Source: Corynebacterium kutscheri (lineage in GTDB: Bacteria > Actinomycetota > Actinomycetes > Mycobacteriales > Mycobacteriaceae). From it: a stretch of 64,000 nt of DNA. Below, piece after piece: positions 9,086 to 18,096 of this stretch; the first letter of the stretch is position 1, and each line of letters starts with the position of its first letter. Under the pieces are notes generated by a model, which worked only from the letters and a program-made list of their open reading frames with translations, had not been told where the DNA came from and did not search any database. The position numbers and the translations under genes are program-made. The stretch is from the NCBI RefSeq assembly GCF_000980835.1, contig NZ_CP011312.1:1054001-1118000 (forward strand), written 5' to 3'.

Positions 9086-10540
9086 TTAGGCTTCGATCTC
9101 TGTGCGATCGCCAGACCATAGGGTGTGGAAGGTACCTTCTTTATCTACACGTTGGTAGGTGTGGGCACCAAAGAAGTCACGCTGTCCTTGGATCAACGCA
9201 GCCGGCAGACGCTTCGCACGAAGGCTGTCATAATATGATAGACAAGAAGCAAATACCGGAATTGGTTGGCCAATTTGAGTTGCTGCTACGACAACCCGAC
9301 GCCAAGAGGAGACAAGTTTGTCGAGCTCGCTAAGGAAGTAAGGATCAAGCAATAGCGAGGATAGCTCTGGGTTGGTGTTATACGCTTCGCGGATGCGGTT
9401 AAGGAATTGTGCGCGAATAATGCAACCACCACGCCAGATGGTAGCTAGATCACAAGGATCGACATTCCATCCATGTTCTTTTGAACCAGCCTGAATTTCA
9501 TCAAAGCCTTGTGCATAAGCAACTAGCTTAGAAGCGTAGAGCGCACGGCGTACGTCTTCGATAAAAGCTTCACGTTGAATTCCCAGCTCAGAAATAGTTG
9601 TGAGATCACCAGAAGGAAGTGCAGCTACAGTGGCAGAGCGCTGAGCAGTTGCGCCAGAAAGTGCACGGGCGAAAACAGCTTCACCAATGCCGGTTACTGG
9701 AATTCCTAGATCAAGTGCGGCTTTAACCGTCCATCGACCAGTGCCTTTTTGTCCAGCGGAATCTACAATGAGATCGACTAGTGGGATACCAGTTTCGGCA
9801 TCCACCTGAGCGAGCACCTCAGCGGTAATCTCGATGAGATAGGAATCAAGATCGCCTTCATTCCAGGTCTTAAAAGTTTCGGCAATTTCACCAGGAGTCA
9901 TGCCTGCGCCATAACGTAGTAGCTGGTATGCCTCGCCAATGACCTGCATATCGGCATATTCAATGCCATTGTGCACCATTTTGACGAAGTGACCTGCTCC
10001 ATCGGGTCCGATATGAGTCACACAGGGAACCCCATCGACAACAGCAGCAATAGACTCCAACAATGGTCCTAGTGCTTTCCAGGTTTCTGCTGGACCACCT
10101 GGCATAATAGATGGACCATTAAGCGCGCCTTCTTCACCACCAGAAATACCGGCGCCAACAAAATTGAGGCCACGAGCAGAAATTTCTTTTTCCCGACGAA
10201 TCGTATCGGTATAGAGCGCATTGCCGCCATCAATAATGATGTCGCCTTCCTCCATTGCATCAGCGAGCTGGTTAATTACTGCATCAGTAGCAGCACCAGC
10301 TTGCACCATAATAATGGCGCGGCGTGGCTTTTCTAAGGAAGCGACGAACTCTTCAATAGTTTCGGTAGGAATAAAGGCACCTTCATGGCCGTGATTATCC
10401 ATAAGATCTTGGGTTTTTTGGTAGCTGCGGTTATAGACAGCAACCGTATTGCCATTGCGTGCGAAGTTGCGGGCCAAGTTAGATCCCATCACAGCGAGGC
10501 CGACAACGCCGATCTGTGCCAAAGTGCTCTGTTCAGTCAT
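9086..10540 (-). CDS. gnd: 6-phosphogluconate dehydrogenase, decarboxylating
   Basis: 484 residues, the normal length. The N-terminal Rossmann motif GVVGLAVMGSNLARN (about 12-26) binds NADP. VQAGAATDAVI, GGNALYTDT and FVGAGISGGEEGA follow. KMVHNGIEYADMQ includes the catalytic lysine and substrate-binding residues. The enzyme converts 6-phosphogluconate to ribulose 5-phosphate with NADPH formation in the oxidative pentose phosphate pathway. The start at 10540 is the ATG matching the family N-terminus. A 12-base-arm-free palindrome TGTCCGTTCGGACA (10582-10595) lies upstream and could be an operator. The divergent neighbour is a thioesterase gene, as in C. glutamicum. Confidence 0.97.
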   Translation of the reverse strand: MTEQSTLAQIGVVGLAVMGSNLARNFARNGNTVAVYNRSYQKTQDLMDNHGHEGAFIPTETIEEFVASLEKPRRAIIMVQAGAATDAVINQLADAMEEGDIIIDGGNALYTDTIRREKEISARGLNFVGAGISGGEEGALNGPSIMPGGPAETWKALGPLLESIAAVVDGVPCVTHIGPDGAGHFVKMVHNGIEYADMQVIGEAYQLLRYGAGMTPGEIAETFKTWNEGDLDSYLIEITAEVLAQVDAETGIPLVDLIVDSAGQKGTGRWTVKAALDLGIPVTGIGEAVFARALSGATAQRSATVAALPSGDLTTISELGIQREAFIEDVRRALYASKLVAYAQGFDEIQAGSKEHGWNVDPCDLATIWRGGCIIRAQFLNRIREAYNTNPELSSLLLDPYFLSELDKLVSSWRRVVVAATQIGQPIPVFASCLSYYDSLRAKRLPAALIQGQRDFFGAHTYQRVDKEGTFHTLWSGDRTEIEA

Positions 10541-10581
10541 GGTGTGCAGTCTACATTCCTTAAGCCAGCATGGTTAGTTCC

Positions 10582-10595
10582 TGTCCGTTCGGACA
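10582..10595. promoter_or_regulatory. Palindrome TGTCCG-TT-CGGACA upstream of gnd
   Basis: Perfect 6-base arms around TT, 42-55 bases upstream of the gnd ATG. A second symmetrical A/T-rich element, CTTAAATTTAAG, follows at about 10605. This is operator-like, but no regulator can be assigned from the sequence. Confidence 0.4.
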
Positions 10596-10680
10596 TTTAA
10601 ATTTGCTTAAATTTAAGGCATGGGTGAGTAATTCCACAGTGAATATGCATGTGGTGTTTTGTTGCTACTGGTCATCATTG

Positions 10681-10722
10681 TTTTATCTTGGGTTCTAGAG
10701 GAGTGGAAAAACCAAGATAAAA
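10681..10722. repeat. Inverted repeat with 11-base arms between gnd and the thioesterase gene
   Basis: TTTTATCTTGG and CCAAGATAAAA are perfectly complementary and flank a 20-base loop that contains GAGGAG. The element lies in the divergent promoter region. It has no long T-tract, so it is not an obvious terminator. It could be an operator pair or a leader RNA hairpin. Confidence 0.5.
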
Positions 10723-10804
10723 TGTGAATCTGATTGCGTTTTAGTCTGATCTGCTTAAAAAGTGGCGAGTGGGCGAGCAAAGTTCAGTGTTTTTCACTAG
10801 ATTA

Positions 10805-11326
10805 ATGACCATGACTGACGATATTTTTTCTCTTCTTGGTGCTATTCCTGCCGAGGGTGCGCATATTCGAGAACTCGCCAAGATTAATGAATTAAATGAT
10901 GGTTTTTCGGCATCACTAGGATTGCGTTTTGTAGAAATCGATCACGAAAATTGTCGTGCAGAATTACATGTTGATAAAAGCCATCTTCAGGTTTCTGGTG
11001 TGGTCAATGGTGGAGTCTATTGCGCCATTGCAGAATCGGTAGGCTCAGTAATGGGTGTAGTGGCAGCTCAAGGGAAACTCGTGGCAGGAGTCAACAACAA
11101 TACTGATTTTATTAAACCGGTCAGTGCTGGTGTTATTAGTGCTCATGCGCAGATGATTCGAAATGGGCACAATACCCAGCTTATTAATGTAGAGATGTTT
11201 CATCGTGATCAGCTTGTCGCTCGCACGACGCTTCGTACTATGCTTGCACCGGTTCCGGTAAAAGGTAATCCTGGTCGGGCAGAAGATAAGTTTGTTGAGT
11301 ATTCCAACAGTACACAAACTAGTTAA
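10805..11326 (+). CDS. PaaI-family hotdog-fold thioesterase
   Basis: About 173 residues from ATG 10805 (a GTG at 10769 and an ATG at 10811 are alternatives; none has a strong ribosome-binding site). The motif VNGGVYCAIAESVGSVMG, with the catalytic acid in AES, is the hotdog 4HBT/PaaI signature. NNNTDFIKPVSAG is the second conserved strand. Such enzymes hydrolyse acyl-CoA thioesters, often phenylacetyl- or hydroxybenzoyl-type; the substrate here is unknown. A thioesterase gene divergent from gnd is also the arrangement I recall from C. glutamicum. A long hairpin terminator follows at 11393. Confidence 0.85.
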   Translation: MTMTDDIFSLLGAIPAEGAHIRELAKINELNDGFSASLGLRFVEIDHENCRAELHVDKSHLQVSGVVNGGVYCAIAESVGSVMGVVAAQGKLVAGVNNNTDFIKPVSAGVISAHAQMIRNGHNTQLINVEMFHRDQLVARTTLRTMLAPVPVKGNPGRAEDKFVEYSNSTQTS

Positions 11327-11392
11327 TGCGTCGGTTGTATTGGCTTTTAAGTATGCGTTTTAAGCAATCTACTAGGTAATTAATAGAAATGT

Positions 11393-11453
11393 ATCCTTAG
11401 GACATGTGTGCGGTTAACCCATTGTGATAAAGCACATGACCTAAGGATTTTTA
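11393..11453 (+). terminator. Terminator between thioesterase and corA (convergent)
   Basis: The arms ATCCTTAGG…CATGTG and CACATG…CCTAAGGAT form a long interrupted stem, followed by TTTTTATT on the plus strand. The convergent corA remnant ends 35 bases further on. Confidence 0.75.
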
Positions 11454-11487
11454 TTAACTATCGTCTTTTGTTCGGAATCATCTGGTT

Positions 11488-12523
11488 TTATAACCAGTCT
11501 TTTCGTTTGAAAAATCGCCATAGCAGCAAGCTCATGAGTACCATTGCGCCAAGGACGAAGTAGTAACCATAGTGATAATGCAATTCAGGCATATTATCGA
11601 AGTTCATTCCATAAATACCTGCAATAAGTGTCGGACCAACTGCCATACCAGCTACAGCGGAAATAGCTCGCATATCATTATTTTGTTGTAATGAAATTTT
11701 GGCGACAGCTGCATCGATAAGAGAGCTTAAACGTTCGTCAAAGTTATGAATTGCATCTCGCGCCACAATTGCGTGATCACGAACATCACCTAACCGGTTG
11801 CGCAAGGACTCAGTGGTGTATTGCTGATGAACGTCGATGAGCAAACGTAATACAGAGTCTAAAGGGCCAATTGCATGACGCATTTCTAGGATTTCTTTTT
11901 TCAGTAAATAGATTTGATCAATACTAAAGGTTTGATCTGGATCAAATACTGTTTCTTCTAGGAGATTGACATCATCGCTTAGTTCAGTAACAACCTGCGA
12001 ATAGGTATCGACGATAGCGATCAGAAATCGCCCAGACAATAGACAAGGGGCCGCCGTCGATAAGCTCTGGATCTTCAGCTAAGTACTTCAATACATCGGG
12101 AAGTTGCGTATTATGGCGAATAGTAACGATAAACCCAGTACCGACAATCATTTGTACCGTACCGGTTTGAATAACCAATCCTGCAGAACGAACCGACCCT
12201 AATCTTTTATCAAAATCTGAGTAGGAAATTGAGTGCAACGCATAAAATAGTTGATCATCATAACGTTCTGCCTTTGGGCGTTGGATAGCACTAGCTGCAT
12301 CTTCAATAAGAAGGTCATTAATATTAAAAACTTCGGCCACCATTGACATTTGTGCTTCTGTTGGTTGGTGCAAACTTAACCAGATAAAACCAGGTAGTGT
12401 ATGGCGGTTTCGAGCATGGATAAGCGCTTTATCTAACTTAATATTTTGAACTTGTTTACCAGGGCTAAAAAATAAGCAATGATCAGCAAAATTTTCTAAT
12501 AACTCGATTTTATTTGAGTTCAT
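11488..12523 (-). pseudogene. corA: CorA-type magnesium transporter, disrupted by a single frameshift
   Basis: Two overlapping minus-strand frames make up one CorA. The upstream part (start 12523, about 170 usable residues) has the N-terminal CorA domain and runs to IVWAISDR. The downstream part continues with IVDTYSQVVTELSDDVNLLEE and the transmembrane end with the family motif YGMNF, ending KDWL. The junction is at about 12010-12020. One extra base near 12016 explains the shift, because deleting it would restore …SDR-IVDTY…. The repaired protein would have about 344 residues, normal for CorA. As written, frame 1 stops soon after the junction, before the pore helices, so no transporter would be made. 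A sequencing error is the main alternative. Confidence 0.85.
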
Positions 12524-12568
12524 GGGGTGATCTTTCTAGTGGTGGAATAAAAATATGTTAATTCAACA

Positions 12569-12574
12569 TATAAT
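12569..12574 (+). promoter_or_regulatory. −10 element TATAAT six bases before the methyltransferase ATG
   Basis: TATAAT at 12569-12574 is followed by GTAGGG and then the ATG at 12581. A transcript initiated from this −10 would start at or very near the A of ATG, giving a leaderless mRNA, which is common in corynebacteria. The −35 region is not well conserved. Confidence 0.55.
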
Positions 12575-12580
12575 GTAGGG

Positions 12581-13165
12581 ATGAAAACATGGAAAGAAAT
12601 AACAGCGGCCGATCCCCAGCATTCGATTAATTATGCTCGTCGATGGGATTTTTTCCTTGCCCAAGGCCAAGACATTTACGGTGAGGCTCGGCTTATCGAC
12701 GCTATGGCTGCTCGTGGCTCTCGTATTCTTGATGCTGGATGTGGACAGGGCAGACTAAGCGGCTATCTAAGCCAGCAGGGGCATATTGTGGTGGGATCAG
12801 ATTTAGATCCAGTTTTGATTGACATTGCTCGTGAGAAATTTCCTGAAGCTACTTTTTATGTTGGCGATCTAGTAGAAGATCCTATTGCTGAAGATGGTTT
12901 TGATATTGCGTTGTGTGCTGGACAAGTCTTAACCTTTTTGGAATTAGACACCGTACCACAGGCACTGCGTCATATTTTTGATTCTTTACGATCAGGTGGG
13001 CGCGCAGTTATTGGATTTGGTGCTGGGCGTGGCTTACCCTTTGGTTATTTTTTCCAAGCTGCAGAACAAGTGGGCTTTATTCGCGAGAATGTTTTTTCCA
13101 GTTGGGAATTAGCTCCTTTTGATGAGTCCTCATCTTTTCTAGTTGCAGTGTTACGCAAACCATAA
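12581..13165 (+). CDS. Class I SAM-dependent methyltransferase
   Basis: 194 residues with a Rossmann methyltransferase core: motif I ILDAGCGQGRLSGYL (about 50-64), an acidic residue after strand 2 (VVGSDLDP), and motif IV around DIALCAGQVLTFLE. The substrate cannot be read from the sequence; similar proteins are annotated only as methyltransferase domain proteins. It is a single gene on the plus strand with its own promoter and a strong bidirectional terminator at 13170-13197. The perfect −10 six bases before the ATG suggests a leaderless message. Confidence 0.85.
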   Translation: MKTWKEITAADPQHSINYARRWDFFLAQGQDIYGEARLIDAMAARGSRILDAGCGQGRLSGYLSQQGHIVVGSDLDPVLIDIAREKFPEATFYVGDLVEDPIAEDGFDIALCAGQVLTFLELDTVPQALRHIFDSLRSGGRAVIGFGAGRGLPFGYFFQAAEQVGFIRENVFSSWELAPFDESSSFLVAVLRKP

Positions 13166-13169
13166 TAAG

Positions 13170-13197
13170 AAAAACCCGGCTGATCAGCCGGGTTTTT
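13170..13197. terminator. Bidirectional terminator between methyltransferase and ndh
   Basis: AAAAACCCGGCTGA / TCAGCCGGGTTTTT is a perfect palindrome with A- and T-tracts at its ends. It can terminate the plus-strand methyltransferase (stop 13165) and the minus-strand ndh (stop 13223). Confidence 0.92.
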
Positions 13198-13222
13198 GAA
13201 CACGATAGCAGTGTTAAAAGCC

Positions 13223-14629
13223 TTATTTGTTATCGAATTGGGCGGTGTCGCGCAATTCGATGGGCTGATCTTTAGATTCATCAGCGACAAAGTTATTAAG
13301 CTTTTTAAATGCGGTACGAGCATGAAGTTGCTGGCGGGTGGTTGCTAAATTCCAGCGTTTGCGCGAGAGCGCATTAATACCCCAAGAGAAAGCTGCGGTA
13401 AAGCGGTTGCGGAAACCAACGAGGAACATCAGGTGGACAACTAGCCACAATAACCAGCCGACAAAGCCAGTAATTTCTACCTTGCCCATTTTTACTACCG
13501 CATTAAAACGTGAAACGGTAGCCATGGAGCCTTTATCAAAATATTCGAAAGGCTTACGCTCAGTATTTGATCTACCGTCAACCTCGGCAGCAATTTGCTC
13601 GGCTACATATTCGCCACCTTGGATAGCTACCTGAGCTACACCAGGTAGATTTTCAAAGTTGGACATATCGCCGATAACAAAGACATTTTTATCACTGCCA
13701 ACGGAGAGATCTTCATTAACGTGTACTCGGCCAGAACGGTCTAGTTCAGCACCGAGCTGGTTAGCGAGAAGCTTGCCCAATGGGGAAGCAGAAACTCCAG
13801 CGGACCAGATCTTGCAATAAGAATGGATGGTATGGAGTGAATCATCAATGGTGGACTTGTAGGTCACTGTATCTTCAGTGATATCGGTAACGATGGCATT
13901 GAGTTTAACAGTGACACCAATTTTTTCTAGAGTGCGCTGGGCATTGCGGCCAAGACGCTTACCGAACGGTGGTAAGACCTGTGGTGCGCCATCGAGCAAA
14001 ATAATCTTCGCATTGGCTGGATTAACTCTTGTGTAGTTACCTGCTAAAGTGCGGTGCGCCATCTCGGCTAACTGACCAGCTAATTCAACACCAGTTGGGC
14101 CTGCACCAACAACAACAAAAGTAAGTAGACGATCGCGTTCTTCAGCGTCATTGGTGATCTCAGCGCGCTCAAAAGCACCAATAATGCGGGCGCGAAGTTC
14201 GAGGGCGTCGTCAATGGTTTTCATGCCTGGGGCAAATTCGGCAAAGTGGTCGTTTCCAAAGTAAGACTGACCTGCTCCGGCAGCGACGATAAGAGAATCG
14301 TAGGAGATGTCGGTGGTATAGTCACCTAGGCTAGCAGTAACGAGTTTGTCACTGGTATTAATATCGGTGACTTCACCTTTAATGATGTTGAGATTGTGCT
14401 GCTTAGCTAGTACTTGACGTGTTGCTGGTGCGATCTCGCCGGAAGAAAGAATACCAGTTGCTACTTGGTATAGAAGTGGCTGGAATAAGTGGTGATTAGT
14501 ACGATCGATGAGGGTGACATCGACATCTGCATCTTTGAGTGCATGTGCTGCGTTGATGCCGCCGAAGCCGGAACCGATAATGACAACGTGGTGGCGACCA
14601 CCTTCAGGGCGAAATGGGGTCTCTGGCAT
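13223..14629 (-). CDS. ndh: Type II NADH dehydrogenase
   Basis: 468 residues. Two dinucleotide-binding folds: VVIIGSGFGGINAAHAL (about 15-31, FAD) and FVVVGAGPTGVELAGQLAEMA (about 170-190, NADH). The third conserved block, VFVIGDMSN, binds FAD. Near the C-terminus WLLWLVVHLMFLVGFRNR gives membrane attachment. The enzyme transfers electrons from NADH to menaquinone without pumping protons and is the main NADH entry point in corynebacterial respiration, which lacks complex I. Start ATG 14629 has GGAG in TCCTGGAGAAAA upstream (minus-strand reading is A-rich). The neighbouring ufaA-like and MFS genes match the order I recall for C. glutamicum. Confidence 0.95.
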   Translation of the reverse strand: MPETPFRPEGGRHHVVIIGSGFGGINAAHALKDADVDVTLIDRTNHHLFQPLLYQVATGILSSGEIAPATRQVLAKQHNLNIIKGEVTDINTSDKLVTASLGDYTTDISYDSLIVAAGAGQSYFGNDHFAEFAPGMKTIDDALELRARIIGAFERAEITNDAEERDRLLTFVVVGAGPTGVELAGQLAEMAHRTLAGNYTRVNPANAKIILLDGAPQVLPPFGKRLGRNAQRTLEKIGVTVKLNAIVTDITEDTVTYKSTIDDSLHTIHSYCKIWSAGVSASPLGKLLANQLGAELDRSGRVHVNEDLSVGSDKNVFVIGDMSNFENLPGVAQVAIQGGEYVAEQIAAEVDGRSNTERKPFEYFDKGSMATVSRFNAVVKMGKVEITGFVGWLLWLVVHLMFLVGFRNRFTAAFSWGINALSRKRWNLATTRQQLHARTAFKKLNNFVADESKDQPIELRDTAQFDNK

Positions 14630-14950
14630 AGTATTTTTTCTCCTGGAGAAAACAAAAAGTATATTTTAGGCGCCCGATATAGATGTATCGTGCGTGATTT
14701 TCCCCATATTAGCCTGCTCTTGCTAAAAACCTTTAATTGCGCTTTCTGTAATGGTATTATCCTTAGCTTTTTAGGGGGATTCTAGCCGGAGAGGCTACTG
14801 ATTACGCTAGGGGAGAGTCGAAAAACAGGTTATGTTTTCTGCGTTGCAGCACCGACTGAGTTAAGAAGATGAATACACTTGGAGCGGTTGGAGCCTGCAT
14901 GAGCCGGCGGTCATTGTTTTAATCTGGTATGCAATTAAGGGGGTGCCATA
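14630..14950. other. Divergent intergenic region between ndh and the ufaA-like gene
   Basis: 321 bases with no supported gene; a short open frame here has no recognisable product. It must hold the promoters of ndh (minus) and of the ufaA-like gene (plus). The only clear element is AAGGGGGT ahead of the GTG at 14951. I see no riboswitch, RNA gene or extended repeat. Confidence 0.6.
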
Positions 14951-16246
14951 GTGCAGAATTCTTCCGGGGGTGGGTATATCGATGCACAGGTATGGCCGCG
15001 TATTGCAGAAATTCCGGATAGTTTTAAAGTTAGGTGGCGTGCGCGTGCGGTAGAAGCAGAGTTTGCAGCGGCATGTGCGAAAGCTGGTTTACGTTTTGAT
15101 GGTGAGAACCCCGATCTTGTTGTTCTTGAAGAAGCTCTCTTTGCTCGTATTGCTGATGCAGGTTGGTTGGGTCTTGCAGAAAGCTTTATGGCTGGGGAGT
15201 GGGAATCAGAAAATCTGGTAACAGTTTTAAGTCGCCTACTTGAGGTGGGATATCAACCTAAAGCATCGATAACGAATATTCGGGCTGCCTACAATGGTTT
15301 AGAGATTTCTCCCGCATTAGTTCGATTAACCGCTATGGATTCGATGAGTAGCCATGGAACTCTTTTTTCTTCGGGGGTTCCTACCACTGAGCGAATTGCA
15401 ATAAAAAGTTTTGTTCCCGGTGCTGGGCGAGGTAATGAACCTGCACATCATTTTGTTGATGACACTACTTTTAGTGATCCGACTATTACAGAACGTGCTG
15501 ATCTAGCTGATGCTCAGATGCGTAGTGTACTGATGCTCTTGGACGCAGCGAAGGTTACTCGCGGTACACATGTGTTGGATTTTCCAGCTTCAACACCGGC
15601 TCTGGCGCTTGCTGCAACAGAACGAGGAGCAACAGTTGATAATTTAACTGCCGATGCGGAGCTAGCTACCGACATGCGAGAAATCCTTGCTGCTGCTGGT
15701 TTATCAGGTGAAGTACATGTTGAATTATTGGATTCACCGATGCCAACGCCACGTAGCTGGCCAACACATTATGATGCAGTTATTAGTATCGAAAAATTAG
15801 AGCATATGGGTGCAAAAGCCAGACGCGCTTATGCAAAAACATTGGATCGAATGCTAGTTACTGGTGGGCGAGCAGCTATTCAGTCGATGGTGGCGGTTAC
15901 TGGATTTGAAGAACTGACCCGGCAGACGTTAAGTGTTGCACAGGCATATTTGTGGCCAGATTTTCAGCTGAGCACTGTCACGGAAATTCATCGGCTTTTC
16001 GACGTTTATACCGGTTTGCGAGTAGTTTCACAGACACATATTGGTTCGCATCATATGCGTGGTGTTTCTTTGCAACGAGAAATATTTGAGGGACGCTTAC
16101 GTGAAGCTGCTGCCGAAGGTTTTGATGCGGTGTATCGCAGGTTATGGTTGTTTTATTTAAGCATGCTAGAAGCGCTGTACCACGTCGGTGCATTAGATAC
16201 TGTGCAGTGTACAGTTACGGTACGCAATCGACGTGGTAGACGTTAA
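14951..16246 (+). CDS. ufaA: Divergent cyclopropane-fatty-acyl-phospholipid synthase homologue
   Basis: 431 residues, start GTG with AAGGGGGT nine bases upstream. The overall plan is that of cyclopropane fatty acid synthases: an N-terminal lipid-binding part (ESFMAGEWES near 77-86), a methyltransferase core, and a helical C-terminus. The key motifs are degraded. The glycine-rich SAM loop (usually VLDIGCGWGG) reads VLDFPASTPA, and the region usually reading YIFPGG reads YLWPDFQ. The conserved SIEKLEHMG (usually SIEM.EHVG) remains. A gene in this position beside ndh is called ufaA in C. glutamicum from memory. The protein may have lost or changed catalysis. Confidence 0.75.
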   Translation: MQNSSGGGYIDAQVWPRIAEIPDSFKVRWRARAVEAEFAAACAKAGLRFDGENPDLVVLEEALFARIADAGWLGLAESFMAGEWESENLVTVLSRLLEVGYQPKASITNIRAAYNGLEISPALVRLTAMDSMSSHGTLFSSGVPTTERIAIKSFVPGAGRGNEPAHHFVDDTTFSDPTITERADLADAQMRSVLMLLDAAKVTRGTHVLDFPASTPALALAATERGATVDNLTADAELATDMREILAAAGLSGEVHVELLDSPMPTPRSWPTHYDAVISIEKLEHMGAKARRAYAKTLDRMLVTGGRAAIQSMVAVTGFEELTRQTLSVAQAYLWPDFQLSTVTEIHRLFDVYTGLRVVSQTHIGSHHMRGVSLQREIFEGRLREAAAEGFDAVYRRLWLFYLSMLEALYHVGALDTVQCTVTVRNRRGRR

Positions 16247-16267
16247 AAGTTGTAAGAATTATGTCGG

Positions 16268-17620
16268 TTAAATTTCGCTAAGATCCATATCTTTAGTTTC
16301 TGGCATTTTTAGCACGGCAATTAAAGTAATACAGGCAACCATTATCAGGTAACCGCCTACTGCGATAACCCCATAATTTTTTGCTAATGCGGTGGCAATA
16401 AATGGTGCTACTGCAGCGCCTAGGATGGAAGCGACGTTGTAGCTAATCCCAGAACCGGTATAGCGGACGTGGGTAGGAAAAAGCTCTGGTAGAACTGCCG
16501 ACATTGGGCCAAAAATTAGTCCCATGATAAACATCCCGATAGTTAAAAATGCTAAGACGCTGAGTTTAGTGGCGGTTTCGATATTGAGAAAGATATTAAA
16601 AGTAAAACCGAATGTGATAACTAGTAAGGAGATACCGATAAGTGTTTTACGACGACCGCGTTTATCGGCTAGTTGTCCAGCAATTGGGATGCCGAGGATA
16701 AAAGCAAAGATGGATATTAATTGCAGCTTGAGGAAATCAGTGTAGGTGATACCAAGACCTAGACCTTGTTCTTTACTAGCTATGCCATAAGAAAGCACCC
16801 AGGTGCTTACCAGGTAAAAGAGCGTATAGCAGCTCAACATAATGAAGGTGCCTAAGATCATGGGACGCCAGGCAGTTTTTATGGCTTCGGTGATCGGCAT
16901 TTTTACTTTTTTCCCGGAATCGACCGCAGTTTTAAATACTGGTGTTTCTTCCAATGTAATCCGTACCCAGAGGCCGATGATGACCAATATGGCAGAAAGC
17001 CCGAAGGGGATACGCCAGCCCCAGGTCATAAAAGCACCCTCGATATCGCCATTAGTATGCCCTAAGAGACTTACCAGGATAAGGAAAAATCCATTAGCGA
17101 AAAGGAATCCGAAGGGAGCTCCTAATTGTGGCCACATAGCTGCCCAAGCACGTTTTCCTTTATCAGCTGTTTCTGTAGCTAAAAGTGCAGCTCCAGACCA
17201 TTCACCGCCTAAGCCAAGACCTTGGCAAAAGCGCATAAGCGCAAGCAGCGCTGGAGCGATAACGCCGACTTGATTATAGGTAGGTAAAAAAGCAATGAGG
17301 AAAGTTGCTATTCCCATAGTTAAAAGCGAGCCTACCAAAGTAGCTTTTCTGCCTATGCGATCACCGAAGTGACCAAAGATGATAGAGCCAAGTGGGCGTG
17401 CGACGAAAGCTAGTCCAAAAGTGGCAAAAGATGCGAGTAAACCAACGGTGGGATCATCATTTTTGGGGAAGAAAAGGTGTGGAAAAACAGCTACTGCAGC
17501 AGTGGCATAGACATAGAAGTCATAGAACTCAATGGTGGTGCCAATTGTTGATGCGACGATAATGCGTCGCCGCATGGTGGGGGTGGTTGTAGGTGGACTG
17601 GCTTCTACGATCGTCGACAA
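16268..17620 (-). CDS. MFS transporter of the metabolite:H+ symporter family
   Basis: 450 residues, twelve predicted membrane segments. The conserved elements FYDFYVYATAAVAVFPHLFFP (first helix), ARPLGSIIFGHFGDRIGRK (loop 2-3) and LGGEWSGAALLATE (helix 5) belong to the ShiA/ProP/KgtP branch of the major facilitator superfamily, which imports organic acids or compatible solutes with protons. The substrate is not evident. It is convergent with the ufaA-like gene (21-base gap, no obvious terminator). A palindrome ACCGATCGGT (17727-17736) lies about 110 bases upstream of the start. ATG 17620 is preceded by AAGGAGAAAC in the transcript. Confidence 0.9.
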   Translation of the reverse strand: MSTIVEASPPTTTPTMRRRIIVASTIGTTIEFYDFYVYATAAVAVFPHLFFPKNDDPTVGLLASFATFGLAFVARPLGSIIFGHFGDRIGRKATLVGSLLTMGIATFLIAFLPTYNQVGVIAPALLALMRFCQGLGLGGEWSGAALLATETADKGKRAWAAMWPQLGAPFGFLFANGFFLILVSLLGHTNGDIEGAFMTWGWRIPFGLSAILVIIGLWVRITLEETPVFKTAVDSGKKVKMPITEAIKTAWRPMILGTFIMLSCYTLFYLVSTWVLSYGIASKEQGLGLGITYTDFLKLQLISIFAFILGIPIAGQLADKRGRRKTLIGISLLVITFGFTFNIFLNIETATKLSVLAFLTIGMFIMGLIFGPMSAVLPELFPTHVRYTGSGISYNVASILGAAVAPFIATALAKNYGVIAVGGYLIMVACITLIAVLKMPETKDMDLSEI

Positions 17621-17726
17621 TGGTTTCTCCTTGGCCTTGGGTTATTAGGGAATGCAGTAAATTATACTCCCATTATTTAAGATGTAAATTCCATATTGTG
17701 AGACGAGTAATTTCTTTACTGATTTT

Positions 17727-17736
17727 ACCGATCGGT
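17727..17736. promoter_or_regulatory. Palindrome ACCGATCGGT upstream of the MFS gene
   Basis: A ten-base perfect palindrome typical of TetR-type operator cores, about 107-116 bases upstream of the MFS start. The regulator is unknown and the match is short. Confidence 0.3.
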
Positions 17737-18096
17737 GTGGCGCTAATTAATGGGCCGTGAAGCGTTAATAGATACTGGCCATAGAAACGATGCGAAGGCT
17801 TTAATTGCTTGTGAAGTCGGCTTATTTTTTAGCTGGTCTCAAATATTAAGAGTAGAGCTAAATGACATAATGTACATTATCGGACATTTATTATGGTTTA
17901 TTATTGATAGCAAGTGGGTTAACCTTGAGTTTTATGCTGGTTTGAACAACTTAACTGCCTTGTTAGATATGGCTATTACATTCCATGGAGTCGCTGAGTT
18001 GGATGTGTTGAGTAATTGACGGATATGTTATCTTGGCATGTTTATGGGGTGAAAAAATGGTGGCGTGCTGCCCCGTGTCGAAAATCCCGGTTTGTT
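17737..18096. other. A/T-rich intergenic stretch without supported genes
   Basis: The region between the MFS promoter and the inverted repeat at 18097. An 89-codon frame at 17750-18019 exists. It has no recognisable domain and no clear ribosome-binding site, so it is not called. No RNA gene or mobile element was recognised. Confidence 0.5.

Noticed and set aside
11984..12523. A separate, functional N-terminal CorA gene
   Set aside because: It ends exactly where the second frame continues the same domain, so one broken gene is the simpler reading.
17750..18019. An 89-codon open frame downstream of the MFS promoter region
   Set aside because: No recognisable domain, no ribosome-binding site, A/T-rich intergenic composition; more likely chance.
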